From Chryseobacterium cucumeris (lineage in GTDB: Bacteria; Bacteroidota; Bacteroidia; Flavobacteriales; Weeksellaceae): a DNA stretch of 64,000 nucleotides. The notes under the pieces were generated by a model. That model was not told the origin of the DNA, ran no database searches, and worked only from the letters and a program-made list of their open reading frames with translations. Below are positions 16,172-24,814 of this stretch, one piece after another. The stretch is from the NCBI RefSeq assembly GCF_016775705.1, contig NZ_CP068760.1, positions 4,030,001 to 4,094,000 on the forward strand, read 5' to 3'. The translations under genes and the position numbers were made by a program. Positions within the stretch are counted from its first letter, which is position 1, and every line of letters begins with the position of its first letter.

Positions 16172-19100
16172 ATGAAGAAAACTATTATTTCGTTATTAAC
16201 AGCATTTTCTATTGCAGGGATTTCGGCACAGGAAAAGTCTTATTTTTTATCAGGTCCCTCATTAAGTCCGGATGGAAAAACAGCTTATTTTGCATATGAC
16301 GGCGATATCTGGAAAGCAGACTCTAATGGAGGAAACGCTTCAAGAATTACCGCTCTGGACGGAGAAGAAATTAATCCCCGTCTTTCCCCGGATGGAAAAT
16401 GGCTTGCATTCAGTTCTAATCAATATGGAAATTATGATGTGTATGTAATGCCTGCAGGAGGAGGAACTATCAAGCAATTAACCTTCCATACCGGAAGGGA
16501 TGAAATGGAAAGCTGGGCGTGGGACAGTAAAACGATTTATTTTACTTCCAACAGAAATAATAATTTCGGCAGCTTTAAAACTACAATTGAGGGGAAAACC
16601 CCACAAAAGCTTTTCAACAATTATTTTAATAATACCAATGGTCTTGTAGAAACTCCTTCAGGAGAATATCTTTTCACAAGTTCTTCAGAAAGTGCCCATC
16701 AGGTACAGCGTAAGCGTTATAAAGGAGAAAATAATCCTGATATTCTTGGATACAACCCAAAAAACAATTCTTTCAAACAGTACACCAACTATGAAGGAAA
16801 AGACTTCAACCCAAGTGTAGATAAAAATGGTATTATCTATTTTATTTCTGATGAAAATAATGGAGAATATAATCTTTATAAAATCGAAAATGGTAAAAAG
16901 ACTGCCTTAACGAAATTTGAAACTTCCATTAAAAAACCATTTGTTTCAGCAGATGGTTCCAAAGTTATTTTTGAAAAGGATTACCAGCTTTATACTTATG
17001 ATGTCGCCTCAAAAAACACAACTCCTCTCAACATCAGCCTGAATACCAACAAAACCCTGGAAAAAGCTCAGAATTTCAATGTGGAAAATAATATTTCCTA
17101 TTATGACGTATCTCCGGACGGAAAAAAAATGGCATTCATAAGCCGTGGAATCATATTCGTTTCTGATATTGAAGGAAAATTTGCCCAGCAGGTCTCTGAT
17201 GGAAAAGAACGCGCCATGGAAGTGAAATGGCTGAAAGATAACCGTACTCTTCTTTACAACCAGACTTATAACGGCTATCAGAACTGGTTTACTATTCCGG
17301 CCGATGGAAAAGGCAAGCCGAAGCAATTAACGGAAGATTCAAGAAATAACCGCAGCATCACACTCAATAGTGATCTTTCAAAAGCTGTTTATTTAAGCGG
17401 AAGAGATGAAGTACGATTATTGGATTTAAAAAGTTTTACATCTACAACTATTGTAAAAGACGAGATTTGGGCATTCCAAAACTCAAGGCCTTCTTTATCC
17501 CCTAATAACGAATATGTATTATTCTCGGCAAAAAGAAACTTCGAGCTCGATATTTTCATCTATCACATCAAAAAAGGACAGACTTTAAACCTTACCAATA
17601 CCGGCGTTTCTGAAGAAGATCCTGTGTGGTCTCCAAACGGAAAATATATTTATTTCGCCAGCGACAGGACCAATCCGTCTTATCCTTTAGGCATGCAGAA
17701 ATCCAACATTTACCGTATGGCTTTGGATTGGTTTGACGAGCCATTTAAGTCTGAAAAATTCGACAATCTCTTCACTGAAGAAAAGAAGGAGGAAAAATCT
17801 TCAGATAAAGAAAAAGACAAGAAGGATAAGAAAGAGGAAGACAAGGATAAAAAGGAAGAAAAAGAGCCGGTAATCAAGGAATTGAAGGTTAATCCTGATG
17901 ACACTCTTGACAGAATTGAACTGGTTACCGACCGATATGGATACCAGGATGATCCAGCTGTTTTCGCTGATGATAAAAAAGAAATTCTTCTTTTCAATTC
18001 TAATCAGGACAATGGAAAAAGAAAGCTGTTTAAAAAGGTATTCACAGATTTTGAGCCTGCCAAATCTGAAAAAGTTTTCGATAAAGCGGCTTATTATCTA
18101 ACCAAAAATGATAAAAACCTGTTTGCCCTGATAGAAGGTAATATTTACAAAACAACTGTAGCGGCATTAAAGCCTGAAAAGATCAACATCCAATACAGTT
18201 TTGATAAAGATCTGGCATCAGAATTTACCCAGATGTACGCTGAAGCATGGACAGGTGTGGAAGAAAATTTCTACGATGAAAAGTTCCATGGTATCGACTG
18301 GAAAGCTAAAAAGGAGCAATATGCCAAGTATCTTCCGTATGTTCATAACAGGAATGACCTCAGAATATTATTGAATGATCTTTTAGGAGAGCTTAATTCT
18401 TCACACACCGGATTTTCTTCTACCGGAAAGGAAGAAACCATGTTCCTGAACTATTTTACGAACGAAACAGGAATTATCTTCAAAAAAGACCAGCCCTACA
18501 CGGTAGAAAGCATTCTGAGAAAATCCCCTGCTTACCGTTCCGGCGTTGATATCAAACCTGGAGACCAACTGACTTCTGTAAACGGGAAAAAGATTGATCT
18601 TAACGAAAATATAGAAACGTATTTCACAAGCCCTAAAAAACAGGATGAGCTGGTTCTTACCTTTAATCGTGATGGTAAAACGGTAACTACCAAAGTACAT
18701 CCGATTTCTAATGGAGAATTAAAAGGCTTGCTTTACGACGATTGGATCTACAATAATCATCAGCGTGTAGATAAGCTTAGCAACAACCGTATTGCCTACT
18801 CCTGCATGAAAAACATGTCTACTGATGAGCTGGATCATTTTCTTCTGGACATGGTAGAACAGGAAAACAGAAAAGATGCTGTCATTCTTGACTTACGTTA
18901 CAATACCGGTGGAAATGTGCATGATAAAGTATTGAATTTCCTTTCTCAAAGACCTTATTTACAATGGAAATACCGTGAAGGAAAAATAACAACCCAACCC
19001 AACTTTGCTCCTTCCGGAAAACCTATCGTCCTTTTGATTAATGAAGCTTCATTGAGTGATGCCGAAATGACTGCAGCCGGGTTCAAAGCACTGAAACTGG

Positions 19101-19342
19101 GGAAAATCATCGGTCAGGATACTTACAGATGGATTATTTTCACTTCAGCCAAAGGATTGGTAGACGGATCTTCTTACAGACTTCCTGCATGGGGAACCTA
19201 CACATTGGACGGACAAAATCTTGAGAAAACAGGTGTAAAACCAGACATTTATGTTAAAAACACCTTTATGGATCGTCTTCAGAACAATGATCCTCAGCTG
19301 GAAAGAGCTGTTCAGGAAATACTAAAAGATTTAAAGAAGTAA
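16172..19342 (+). CDS. tricorn-like S41 family protease, secreted
   Basis: This 1056-residue protein has a signal peptide (MKKTIISLLTAFSIAGISAQ). It then has a beta-propeller region with repeated SPDGK and similar blades (LSPDGKTAYFAYDGDIW, LSPDGKWLAFSS, SPNGKYIYFASDR) over residues 25-520. A Lys/Glu-rich low-complexity stretch follows at about 536-566. Next are a helical core region, a PDZ domain (about 770-850, YRSGVDIKPGDQLTSVNGK) and an S41 C-terminal protease domain with the nucleophile in EASLSDAEMTA (about Ser962). The order is that of tricorn protease homologues. A peptidase acting in the periplasm or outside the cell is inferred. It sits between the two tRNA-Asn cassettes and has its own terminator. 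Confidence 0.9.
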   Translation: MKKTIISLLTAFSIAGISAQEKSYFLSGPSLSPDGKTAYFAYDGDIWKADSNGGNASRITALDGEEINPRLSPDGKWLAFSSNQYGNYDVYVMPAGGGTIKQLTFHTGRDEMESWAWDSKTIYFTSNRNNNFGSFKTTIEGKTPQKLFNNYFNNTNGLVETPSGEYLFTSSSESAHQVQRKRYKGENNPDILGYNPKNNSFKQYTNYEGKDFNPSVDKNGIIYFISDENNGEYNLYKIENGKKTALTKFETSIKKPFVSADGSKVIFEKDYQLYTYDVASKNTTPLNISLNTNKTLEKAQNFNVENNISYYDVSPDGKKMAFISRGIIFVSDIEGKFAQQVSDGKERAMEVKWLKDNRTLLYNQTYNGYQNWFTIPADGKGKPKQLTEDSRNNRSITLNSDLSKAVYLSGRDEVRLLDLKSFTSTTIVKDEIWAFQNSRPSLSPNNEYVLFSAKRNFELDIFIYHIKKGQTLNLTNTGVSEEDPVWSPNGKYIYFASDRTNPSYPLGMQKSNIYRMALDWFDEPFKSEKFDNLFTEEKKEEKSSDKEKDKKDKKEEDKDKKEEKEPVIKELKVNPDDTLDRIELVTDRYGYQDDPAVFADDKKEILLFNSNQDNGKRKLFKKVFTDFEPAKSEKVFDKAAYYLTKNDKNLFALIEGNIYKTTVAALKPEKINIQYSFDKDLASEFTQMYAEAWTGVEENFYDEKFHGIDWKAKKEQYAKYLPYVHNRNDLRILLNDLLGELNSSHTGFSSTGKEETMFLNYFTNETGIIFKKDQPYTVESILRKSPAYRSGVDIKPGDQLTSVNGKKIDLNENIETYFTSPKKQDELVLTFNRDGKTVTTKVHPISNGELKGLLYDDWIYNNHQRVDKLSNNRIAYSCMKNMSTDELDHFLLDMVEQENRKDAVILDLRYNTGGNVHDKVLNFLSQRPYLQWKYREGKITTQPNFAPSGKPIVLLINEASLSDAEMTAAGFKALKLGKIIGQDTYRWIIFTSAKGLVDGSSYRLPAWGTYTLDGQNLEKTGVKPDIYVKNTFMDRLQNNDPQLERAVQEILKDLKK

Positions 19343-19364
19343 AAATTTCAGAACAATAAAAAAT

Positions 19365-19396
19365 AAAAAAGACTTACATTGCTGTAGGTCTTTTTT
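19365..19396 (+). terminator. terminator of the tricorn-like protease gene
   Basis: AAAAAAGACTTACA and TGTAGGTCTTTTTT form the stem around TTGC. The arm sequence is nearly the same as in both tRNA-Asn terminators. Confidence 0.85.
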
Positions 19397-19553
19397 ATTT
19401 CTTTTAAAAAAAACAGGTCTAAAAATTCCATTGCTTACAGCTTAGAATTTATACCATTCCGAATAACGTCTGCCCATCGCAAAAAATATTTAAAATTTAA
19501 TTTATTGAAAAATAAATCAATAGCTTCTTTCGATGAATATTCAAGAATAAAAA

Positions 19554-19585
19554 CTTGCTTGGTATGGATATTCATACTATATTTG
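19554..19585 (+). promoter_or_regulatory. promoter of tRNA-Asn copy 2
   Basis: CTTG at 19554-19557 and TATATTTG at 19578-19585 are spaced by 20 bp, the same spacing as in copy 1. The following CACCACTTAAAACAAAGGA is shared by both copies. Confidence 0.7.
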
Positions 19586-19607
19586 CACCACTTAAAACAA
19601 AGGAAAT

Positions 19608-19681
19608 TCCTCCTTAGCTCAGTTGGTTAGAGCATCTGACTGTTAATCAGAGGGTCGCTGGTTCGAGCCCAGCAGGAGGAG
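19608..19681 (+). tRNA. tRNA-Asn (GTT), copy 2
   Basis: Identical over all 74 bases to the tRNA at 15826-15899, with anticodon GTT in the CTGTTAA loop and acceptor arms TCCTCCT/AGGAGGA. Flanking promoter and terminator sequences are also homologous to copy 1, so the whole cassette was duplicated. Confidence 0.96.
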
Positions 19682-19682
19682 C

Positions 19683-19714
19683 AAAAAAGACTTACATTTC
19701 TGTAAGTCTTTTTT
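19683..19714 (+). terminator. terminator of tRNA-Asn copy 2
   Basis: AAAAAAGACTTACA and TGTAAGTCTTTTTT form a perfect stem around TTTC. Confidence 0.88.
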
Positions 19715-19853
19715 CATTTTATAAGTTCCACAAAAAAACACCGAAATGATCTTAAAAATTTTCACTTTCACGTTGTTTTAACGCTCTGATTATTATATTT
19801 TAAGCATAAAAAATTCCCGGTTAATTTTTAATCAATACATATATTATTTTCGC

Positions 19854-19861
19854 TACTTTTG
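19854..19861 (+). promoter_or_regulatory. -7 element upstream of the DUF5686 gene
   Basis: TACTTTTG matches TAnnTTTG, 60 bp before ATG 19922. A convincing -33 box is not seen. Confidence 0.4.
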
Positions 19862-19921
19862 TCGTTTTATAGGATAGAATAAAAATTTTTTATTTTTTTA
19901 CCTGTTTTTTAATTAAACTGC

Positions 19922-22489
19922 ATGCTTTTTGTTTATGCTAAATGCCTGAAGAAACAAATGATGTTAAACAATAACTCCCAAAAACACTATTTTTTATTTT
20001 TTTTCCTGATTCTCGCCGGTTCCGTATGTGCTCAAAACAAGGTCAGCGGTAAGGTGGTTGACGAAAAGAACAATAAAGAACTGAATAACGTTGATATTTT
20101 TATCAACAATGATAAAACACCTGCCTTAACGACAACTTCGGGCAATTTCATTGTTAAGTCAGACAGCATCATCCATCAGTTAAGATTTTCCAGAAAAAAT
20201 TATACCACAGAAACCCTTGATATTACCCCTGAAAATGCTGACAATATTTTCGTACAGCTATCACAGGCTAAAGTAAGCGATATTCAGGAGATTGTTCTTC
20301 AAAGCGGAAAAACAAAATATAAAAACAAGAAAGAAAATCCTGCTTATGCAATTATGCAGAAAGTGTGGGCGCAAAAAAGAAATAACGGACTGGAAAAATT
20401 CGATACTTATTCATATAAAGAATACGAAAAAACACAGTTTGACCTGAATAATCTTGACAGTGCGTTCATGAAGAAAAAGATTTTCAATAAACTTGATTTC
20501 ATTTTCAGTTATGCAGATTCTACTGCGAGTGGAAGACTTGGTCTTCCTATCTTCTTGAATGAAGCCGTTTATGAAAATTATGGCAAAAACAGGCCGGACA
20601 AAGACAGTAAAAGAACACTGGTTGCTCAAAAGACCTCAGGTTTCCAAGACAATCAGGTCATAACGGTTTCTGCTAAAAACTTATACCGTGATATCAATAT
20701 CTACGACAATACCCTGAATTATTTCGATATCGGATTCCAGAGTCCTGTTGGAAGTGACGGTTTCAGCACCTATGATTATAGTCTTATGGACACCATTACG
20801 ATTCGTGGGGAAAAAGCCTTCCAGATAAGATACCAGCCAAAGAGAAAAGATGTCCTTGCATTTCAGGGAAACCTTTATATTGATACCGATACTTATGCCG
20901 TTTTAGGAGCAACATTAAAGTCAACACAGAAGATTAACGTCAACTTTGTCAACAGTGTGTATACTCAGGTAGAATATGACAATCCTGATGATGCTACGTT
21001 TCTTCCCAAAAAACTGGTGACAGAATTTGAAATGAGCCCTTTCTCAAAGAAGAAAGGCGCCAAAAGTATCATCGCCAAAAGATCGGTAGATTACTCCGAT
21101 TATCAGTTCAACAAACCTCTTGATCCTAAGGTATTCAAACGTACCGAAGAAGAGTACGAAGATAAATTTACCAATAAAGATGATGCTTACTGGACAAAAG
21201 TCAGACCTGACACCTTATCCAAAGCAGAACAGGGCGTTTACAACATGCTTGACCAGCTTCAGCAGACCCCGAAATTCAACCGGATGGTAAAACTGTTTGA
21301 AACTCTTGGCTCACGTTATTATAATGCCTTTAAAGGAATAGATATTGGTCCTATTTTCTCAATTTATGGAAGAAATGAAGTAGAAGGGGACAGAATAAGA
21401 TTAGGAGCAAGAACTTATTTCGGATTGAATGATACCTGGAGAGCACAATTTTATACAGCTTATGGCTTCAAGGATCAGCAGTTTAAATATGGAGTAGAGG
21501 CAAGATATATGTTCAATAAGCTTAACCGTTTTATGATTGGTGCAGGAACCAGCAGAGACATTGTTCAGCTTGGGGGACAGCTTACATCTGGTGATGGAGT
21601 TACGCCGCAATCTTCATCTACCAGTACCTTTTTTGCAAGAGGAGAAAACATTTCCTTAAGTTCTGTAAATAAGACAAGTATTTTTGCAGCTATTGAGCCA
21701 TGGAAAAACTTTCAGATAAGAATAGATGGAGTGATGCAGAGTATTAAATCTGCTATCCCTGAGAAATTCAATCTGATGTATTATAAAGACGGCCAGCTAA
21801 GGAAAACTGTTAATGATTCCCATGTTACTATCAGTTTAATTGCCAAACCTGGTGCAAAATTCTCACAAACCGGTATTGACCGTTATCAGGCGAGAAACCT
21901 GGCACCAACCATCGTTTTAAGATACACGCGAGGTATTGAAGGTTTGTTTAATGCTGACTTCAATTATGACAAGCTTCAATTCATGCTATACAAGCCGTTT
22001 TTGATTGGAAGTATGGGAAAACTAGTGGTTAATTTCGAAGCTGGAAAGAACTTCAGTACAGTTCCATTGGCATTACAGAATATTATTCCTGCCAACCTTT
22101 CATATGGTCTGGTACCAAATACTTTCTCCCAGCTTAATTATTATGAGTTTGTGACGGATGCCTATACTACACTTCAGCTTGAGCATCATTTTAACGGTAA
22201 AATACTTTCTTATATTCCATTGATTAAAAAGCTGAAATTGAGAGAAGTTGCATTTATCAGAGGAGCCTACGGAACATTAAGCGATGCTTCCAAAGCAATC
22301 AATGTAGAAGGTTTTAAATATTCTGCACCAAGCGAACATATCTATTATGAATACGGATTCGGAATAGAAAATATAGGAATCGGAAACCTGAGAATCTTCA
22401 GAGTAGATTTTAACTGGAGAGGAAATTATCTTGACAAACCGGATATCTCAAAGTTTGGCGTTAAAGCAGGATTCCAGGTAGGATTCTAA
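19922..22489 (+). CDS. DUF5686 outer-membrane protein with carboxypeptidase-regulatory-like domain
   Basis: An approximately 850-residue secreted protein. Starts are possible at ATG 19922 or at MMLNNN (19958); the signal peptide (FLFFFLILAGSVCAQN) fits either. Residues about 40-120 form a CarboxypepD_reg-like domain (KVSGKVVDEKNNKELNNVDI) as in SusC/TonB-dependent proteins. The rest matches the DUF5686 family of Bacteroidota: a middle region with PAYAIMQKVWAQKRNNGLEK and a C-terminal half of repeated amphipathic strands ending FGVKAGFQVGF, typical of an outer-membrane barrel with a terminal aromatic residue. The function of the family is unknown. The gene is monocistronic with a strong terminator. 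Confidence 0.88.
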   Translation: MLFVYAKCLKKQMMLNNNSQKHYFLFFFLILAGSVCAQNKVSGKVVDEKNNKELNNVDIFINNDKTPALTTTSGNFIVKSDSIIHQLRFSRKNYTTETLDITPENADNIFVQLSQAKVSDIQEIVLQSGKTKYKNKKENPAYAIMQKVWAQKRNNGLEKFDTYSYKEYEKTQFDLNNLDSAFMKKKIFNKLDFIFSYADSTASGRLGLPIFLNEAVYENYGKNRPDKDSKRTLVAQKTSGFQDNQVITVSAKNLYRDINIYDNTLNYFDIGFQSPVGSDGFSTYDYSLMDTITIRGEKAFQIRYQPKRKDVLAFQGNLYIDTDTYAVLGATLKSTQKINVNFVNSVYTQVEYDNPDDATFLPKKLVTEFEMSPFSKKKGAKSIIAKRSVDYSDYQFNKPLDPKVFKRTEEEYEDKFTNKDDAYWTKVRPDTLSKAEQGVYNMLDQLQQTPKFNRMVKLFETLGSRYYNAFKGIDIGPIFSIYGRNEVEGDRIRLGARTYFGLNDTWRAQFYTAYGFKDQQFKYGVEARYMFNKLNRFMIGAGTSRDIVQLGGQLTSGDGVTPQSSSTSTFFARGENISLSSVNKTSIFAAIEPWKNFQIRIDGVMQSIKSAIPEKFNLMYYKDGQLRKTVNDSHVTISLIAKPGAKFSQTGIDRYQARNLAPTIVLRYTRGIEGLFNADFNYDKLQFMLYKPFLIGSMGKLVVNFEAGKNFSTVPLALQNIIPANLSYGLVPNTFSQLNYYEFVTDAYTTLQLEHHFNGKILSYIPLIKKLKLREVAFIRGAYGTLSDASKAINVEGFKYSAPSEHIYYEYGFGIENIGIGNLRIFRVDFNWRGNYLDKPDISKFGVKAGFQVGF

Positions 22490-22510
22490 AGTAAATATAC
22501 CATATAACAG

Positions 22511-22548
22511 ATTCGGCGGCTTCAATGAAGCCGCCGAATTTTTTTTAA
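22511..22548 (+). terminator. terminator after the DUF5686 gene
   Basis: ATTCGGCGGCTTC and GAAGCCGCCGAAT form a perfect G+C-rich stem around AAT, followed by eight Ts. Confidence 0.93.
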
Positions 22549-22577
22549 AGCTTATATAATAAGGACTGCCTTGATGA

Positions 22578-22742
22578 TTAAAAGCACTCGCAACCTTCTA
22601 CATCAAGCAGGCAACGCATTTGCTGCTCCTTTGTCAATCCGCACCATACACTACATGATGTAATTGGTTTTGCCGGACACCACACTTCTCCGCCGTTAAT
22701 ATTTCTCAGACTGGCTTTGGTTAGTTTTCTTAAATTTTTCAT
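22578..22742 (-). CDS. small Gly-Gly leader, Cys-rich peptide (bacteriocin-like)
   Basis: A 54-residue frame starts MKNLRKLTKASLRNINGG, the basic N-terminal leader ending in Gly-Gly that marks peptides cleaved and exported by C39-peptidase ABC transporters, and common in Chryseobacterium. The 36-residue part after Gly-Gly begins EVWCPAKPITSCSVWCGL and ends LLDVEGCECF; it has six Cys and is rich in Trp. A TATATTTG box (22818-22825, minus strand) lies about 75 bp upstream. No modifying enzyme or transporter is next to it. It could be a bacteriocin-like or signalling peptide, or one of the many orphan members in this group; the function is unknown. Confidence 0.72.
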   Translation of the reverse strand: MKNLRKLTKASLRNINGGEVWCPAKPITSCSVWCGLTKEQQMRCLLDVEGCECF

Positions 22743-22817
22743 GATTGTTTAGTTTTATTTACTGCCTACTCTATTTGCTTTTCGGCTTCCGCAACTATTT
22801 TAAAGCATGTCAGTTAT

Positions 22818-22825
22818 CAAATATA
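22818..22825 (-). promoter_or_regulatory. -7 element of the Gly-Gly peptide gene
   Basis: TATATTTG on the minus strand matches the TAnnTTTG consensus; a TTTG is present upstream, but only about 12 bp away. The 22743-23291 gap has no convincing gene; it holds this element, two hairpins and a palindromic repeat. Confidence 0.45.
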
Positions 22826-22866
22826 AACATATTTCACCAAAAAAAGAATTTTATAAAAACAGTATG

Positions 22867-22892
22867 ACTAGTCCTGAAAAAGGTTGACTAGT
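22867..22892. repeat. small inverted repeat ACTAGTC/GACTAGT
   Basis: ACTAGTC and GACTAGT flank CTGAAAAAGGTT. The sequence has the look of an insertion-sequence end fragment, but no transposase is near; low-confidence interpretation. Confidence 0.35.
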
Positions 22893-22912
22893 TTAATATT
22901 TCAAATATACTT

Positions 22913-22953
22913 AAATCAGAGTAGGAATTTTCCTATTCTGATTTTGTTTTTTG
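22913..22953 (+). terminator. terminator-like hairpin in a gene-free stretch
   Basis: AAATCAGA and TCTGATTT with inner arms TAGGAA/TTCCTA (one mismatch) are followed by TTGTTTTTTG. No plus-strand gene ends here, so its client is unknown; it may be a leftover of a lost gene. Confidence 0.5.
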
Positions 22954-23135
22954 TATGTTTTTAATTTCACGTTATTTTTCATATGCACTTGGAATAAAGA
23001 AGTGAGGACATTTCTAAAGCACAATATACTTCCTGAGTTATTTAGCCAAAACTGTTCTCTCACCCCTTTTGCTTTGTATGTAAATTTATTCTTTTGCAAA
23101 CATAGGAGCCAAAACTTATAACTATATTCTTTAAC

Positions 23136-23190
23136 CACCCCGTCAAAAATTCAGAGAATTTTTGACACCCCTCCGGTGGAGGCGAATTTC
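23136..23190. repeat. palindromic intergenic element
   Basis: GTCAAAAATTC and GAATTTTTGAC (23142-23166) form a perfect stem around AGA, followed by a second small stem CCTCC-GGT-GGAGG. The composition is unlike the surroundings and resembles palindromic intergenic elements of Flavobacteriia; whether it is dispersed cannot be tested here. Confidence 0.5.
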
Positions 23191-23291
23191 CAGGTTTACA
23201 ATTTCGCATTTCTGCAAATCAATAATATTCTTGTCATTGCAATAGCATTGCATCCCAAAACTTATGAAATTTGTCCAAAACTATTATCATT

Positions 23292-23900
23292 ATGACAGAT
23301 TTCATCAGATTCTTCATTCCCTTTTATTTTACTATTTTTTTTACTGTTTCCTTTGTGGGAATAAGTTACAGAATCGCAAAACGGATTGGTAAAAGCCCTA
23401 ACGTCCTTCCCAAAGATGATTCTGCCTACGGATTGGTAGGATTATACTTTAAGCTGATTTTGTTAGCCTTGTTTATCTACACAATACTTTTGTTACTCTT
23501 CCCGGAAGACATTTTTCCGGCTTTTAAAATCAATATTCCGGAACCTGAAGCTTTAAAATATATAGGGCTTGTTATCATGATTTCTGCTTTGATTTGGGTG
23601 ATTACAGCACAACTGCAAATGAAAAACTCATGGCGTATTGGTATCGATAGTACAATGAAAACAGATTTGATCACTCATGGTTTATTCAGATTTTCAAGAA
23701 ATCCCATTTTTTTTGGAATGACTGTGAGTTTGTTTGGTTTTTTCCTTGTTTTTCCTACTGTCATTACTTTTTCTTTTCTTCTGACGGGAAATATTTTAAT
23801 GCAGATTCAAATCAGGCTTGAAGAAGAGTTCCTGCTAAAGGAACACGGAGAAATTTATGTGATCTATAAAAAGAGAGTGAAGCGTATGCTGGGCTATTAA
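23292..23900 (+). CDS. isoprenylcysteine/phospholipid methyltransferase-like membrane protein
   Basis: This 202-residue integral membrane protein starts at ATG 23292 (MTDFIRFFIPFYFTIFFTVS); the frame is open from a TTG at 23271 but ATG is preferred. It has about four to five membrane segments and the family signature near the C-terminus: THGLFRFSRNPIFFGMTVS (the RNP motif) and then EEEFLLKEHGEIYVIYKKRV. This is the ICMT/PEMT fold that methylates isoprenylcysteine or small membrane substrates with S-adenosylmethionine. The bacterial substrate is unknown. It is monocistronic, and its upstream region carries a palindromic element. Confidence 0.82.
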   Translation: MTDFIRFFIPFYFTIFFTVSFVGISYRIAKRIGKSPNVLPKDDSAYGLVGLYFKLILLALFIYTILLLLFPEDIFPAFKINIPEPEALKYIGLVIMISALIWVITAQLQMKNSWRIGIDSTMKTDLITHGLFRFSRNPIFFGMTVSLFGFFLVFPTVITFSFLLTGNILMQIQIRLEEEFLLKEHGEIYVIYKKRVKRMLGY

Positions 23901-23939
23901 TTAAACTAATGTTAAAAACAGTTTTGCTGAACTTTTTTG

Positions 23940-23947
23940 TATCTTTG
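23940..23947 (+). promoter_or_regulatory. -7 element of dapD
   Basis: TATCTTTG matches TAnnTTTG, 25 bp before the dapD ATG. A TTTG at 23923-23926 is 13 bp away, shorter than the usual spacing. Confidence 0.5.
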
Positions 23948-23972
23948 GCCGGTATAATTTTAAATAAGAAAC

Positions 23973-24785
23973 ATGTCGTTACAACAAACTATTGAAAATA
24001 TCTGGGACAACAGAGATTTATTGCAGAATGAAGACAGCCAGAAGGCAATTAGAGAGGTTATTTCTTTGGTTGATAAGGGTGAACTTCGTACAGCAGAGCC
24101 TACTGAAAATGGATGGCAGGTAAATGAATGGGTGAAAAAAGCGGTAGTAATGTATTTTCCGATCCAGAAAATGGAAACTATTGAAGTAGGTCCGTTTGAA
24201 TTTCATGACAAGATGCCTTTAAAGAGAAATTATGCTGAAAAAGGAGTGAGAGTTGTACCGCATGCGGTTGCCAGAGAAGGAGCTTATATTGCTCCCGGAG
24301 TAATTATGATGCCTTCTTATGTAAACATTGGAGCTTATGTAGATTCAGGAACAATGGTAGATACATGGGCAACAGTAGGAAGCTGTGCACAGATCGGTAA
24401 AAATGTTCACCTGAGTGGAGGTGTTGGGATCGGTGGAGTATTGGAGCCGTTACAGGCAGCTCCGGTAATCATTGAAGATGACTGCTTTATCGGTTCAAGA
24501 TGTATCGTTGTGGAAGGAGTTCACGTAGAAAAAGAAGCTGTATTGGGTGCTAATGTAGTATTGACCGCTTCTACAAAAATTATCGACGTTACAGGAGATA
24601 CACCTGTTGAAATCAAAGGAAGAGTTCCTGCACGTTCAGTAGTTATTCCAGGAAGCTATACAAAACAGTATCCGGCTGGAGAATATCAGGTTCCATGTGC
24701 TTTGATTATCGGTCAGAGAAAGGAATCTACAGATAAGAAAACATCTCTGAATGACGCATTGAGAGAGAATAATGTAGCCGTTTAA
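23973..24785 (+). CDS. dapD: tetrahydrodipicolinate N-succinyltransferase DapD
   Basis: DapD transfers succinyl from succinyl-CoA to tetrahydrodipicolinate in the lysine/diaminopimelate pathway. The 270-residue protein has an N-terminal helical domain and a left-handed beta-helix of hexapeptide repeats over about 95-215: VNIGAYVDSGTMVDTWATVG, LSGGVGIGGVLEP, DCFIGSRCIVVEGV. The MVDTWATVGSCAQIG and GGVLEP motifs are diagnostic. The length is normal. It indicates the succinylase branch to diaminopimelate, consumed by LysA encoded at 4.7-5.9 kb. It starts 72 bp after the preceding gene and has its own promoter. Confidence 0.97.
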   Translation: MSLQQTIENIWDNRDLLQNEDSQKAIREVISLVDKGELRTAEPTENGWQVNEWVKKAVVMYFPIQKMETIEVGPFEFHDKMPLKRNYAEKGVRVVPHAVAREGAYIAPGVIMMPSYVNIGAYVDSGTMVDTWATVGSCAQIGKNVHLSGGVGIGGVLEPLQAAPVIIEDDCFIGSRCIVVEGVHVEKEAVLGANVVLTASTKIIDVTGDTPVEIKGRVPARSVVIPGSYTKQYPAGEYQVPCALIIGQRKESTDKKTSLNDALRENNVAV

Positions 24786-24814
24786 GATTAATATTTTAAT
24801 CTAATACCACAATC

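Noticed and set aside
22911..23138. Minus-strand frame of 75 codons in the gap before the ICMT-like gene
   Set aside because: It overlaps a terminator hairpin, has random composition and no signal peptide or motif.
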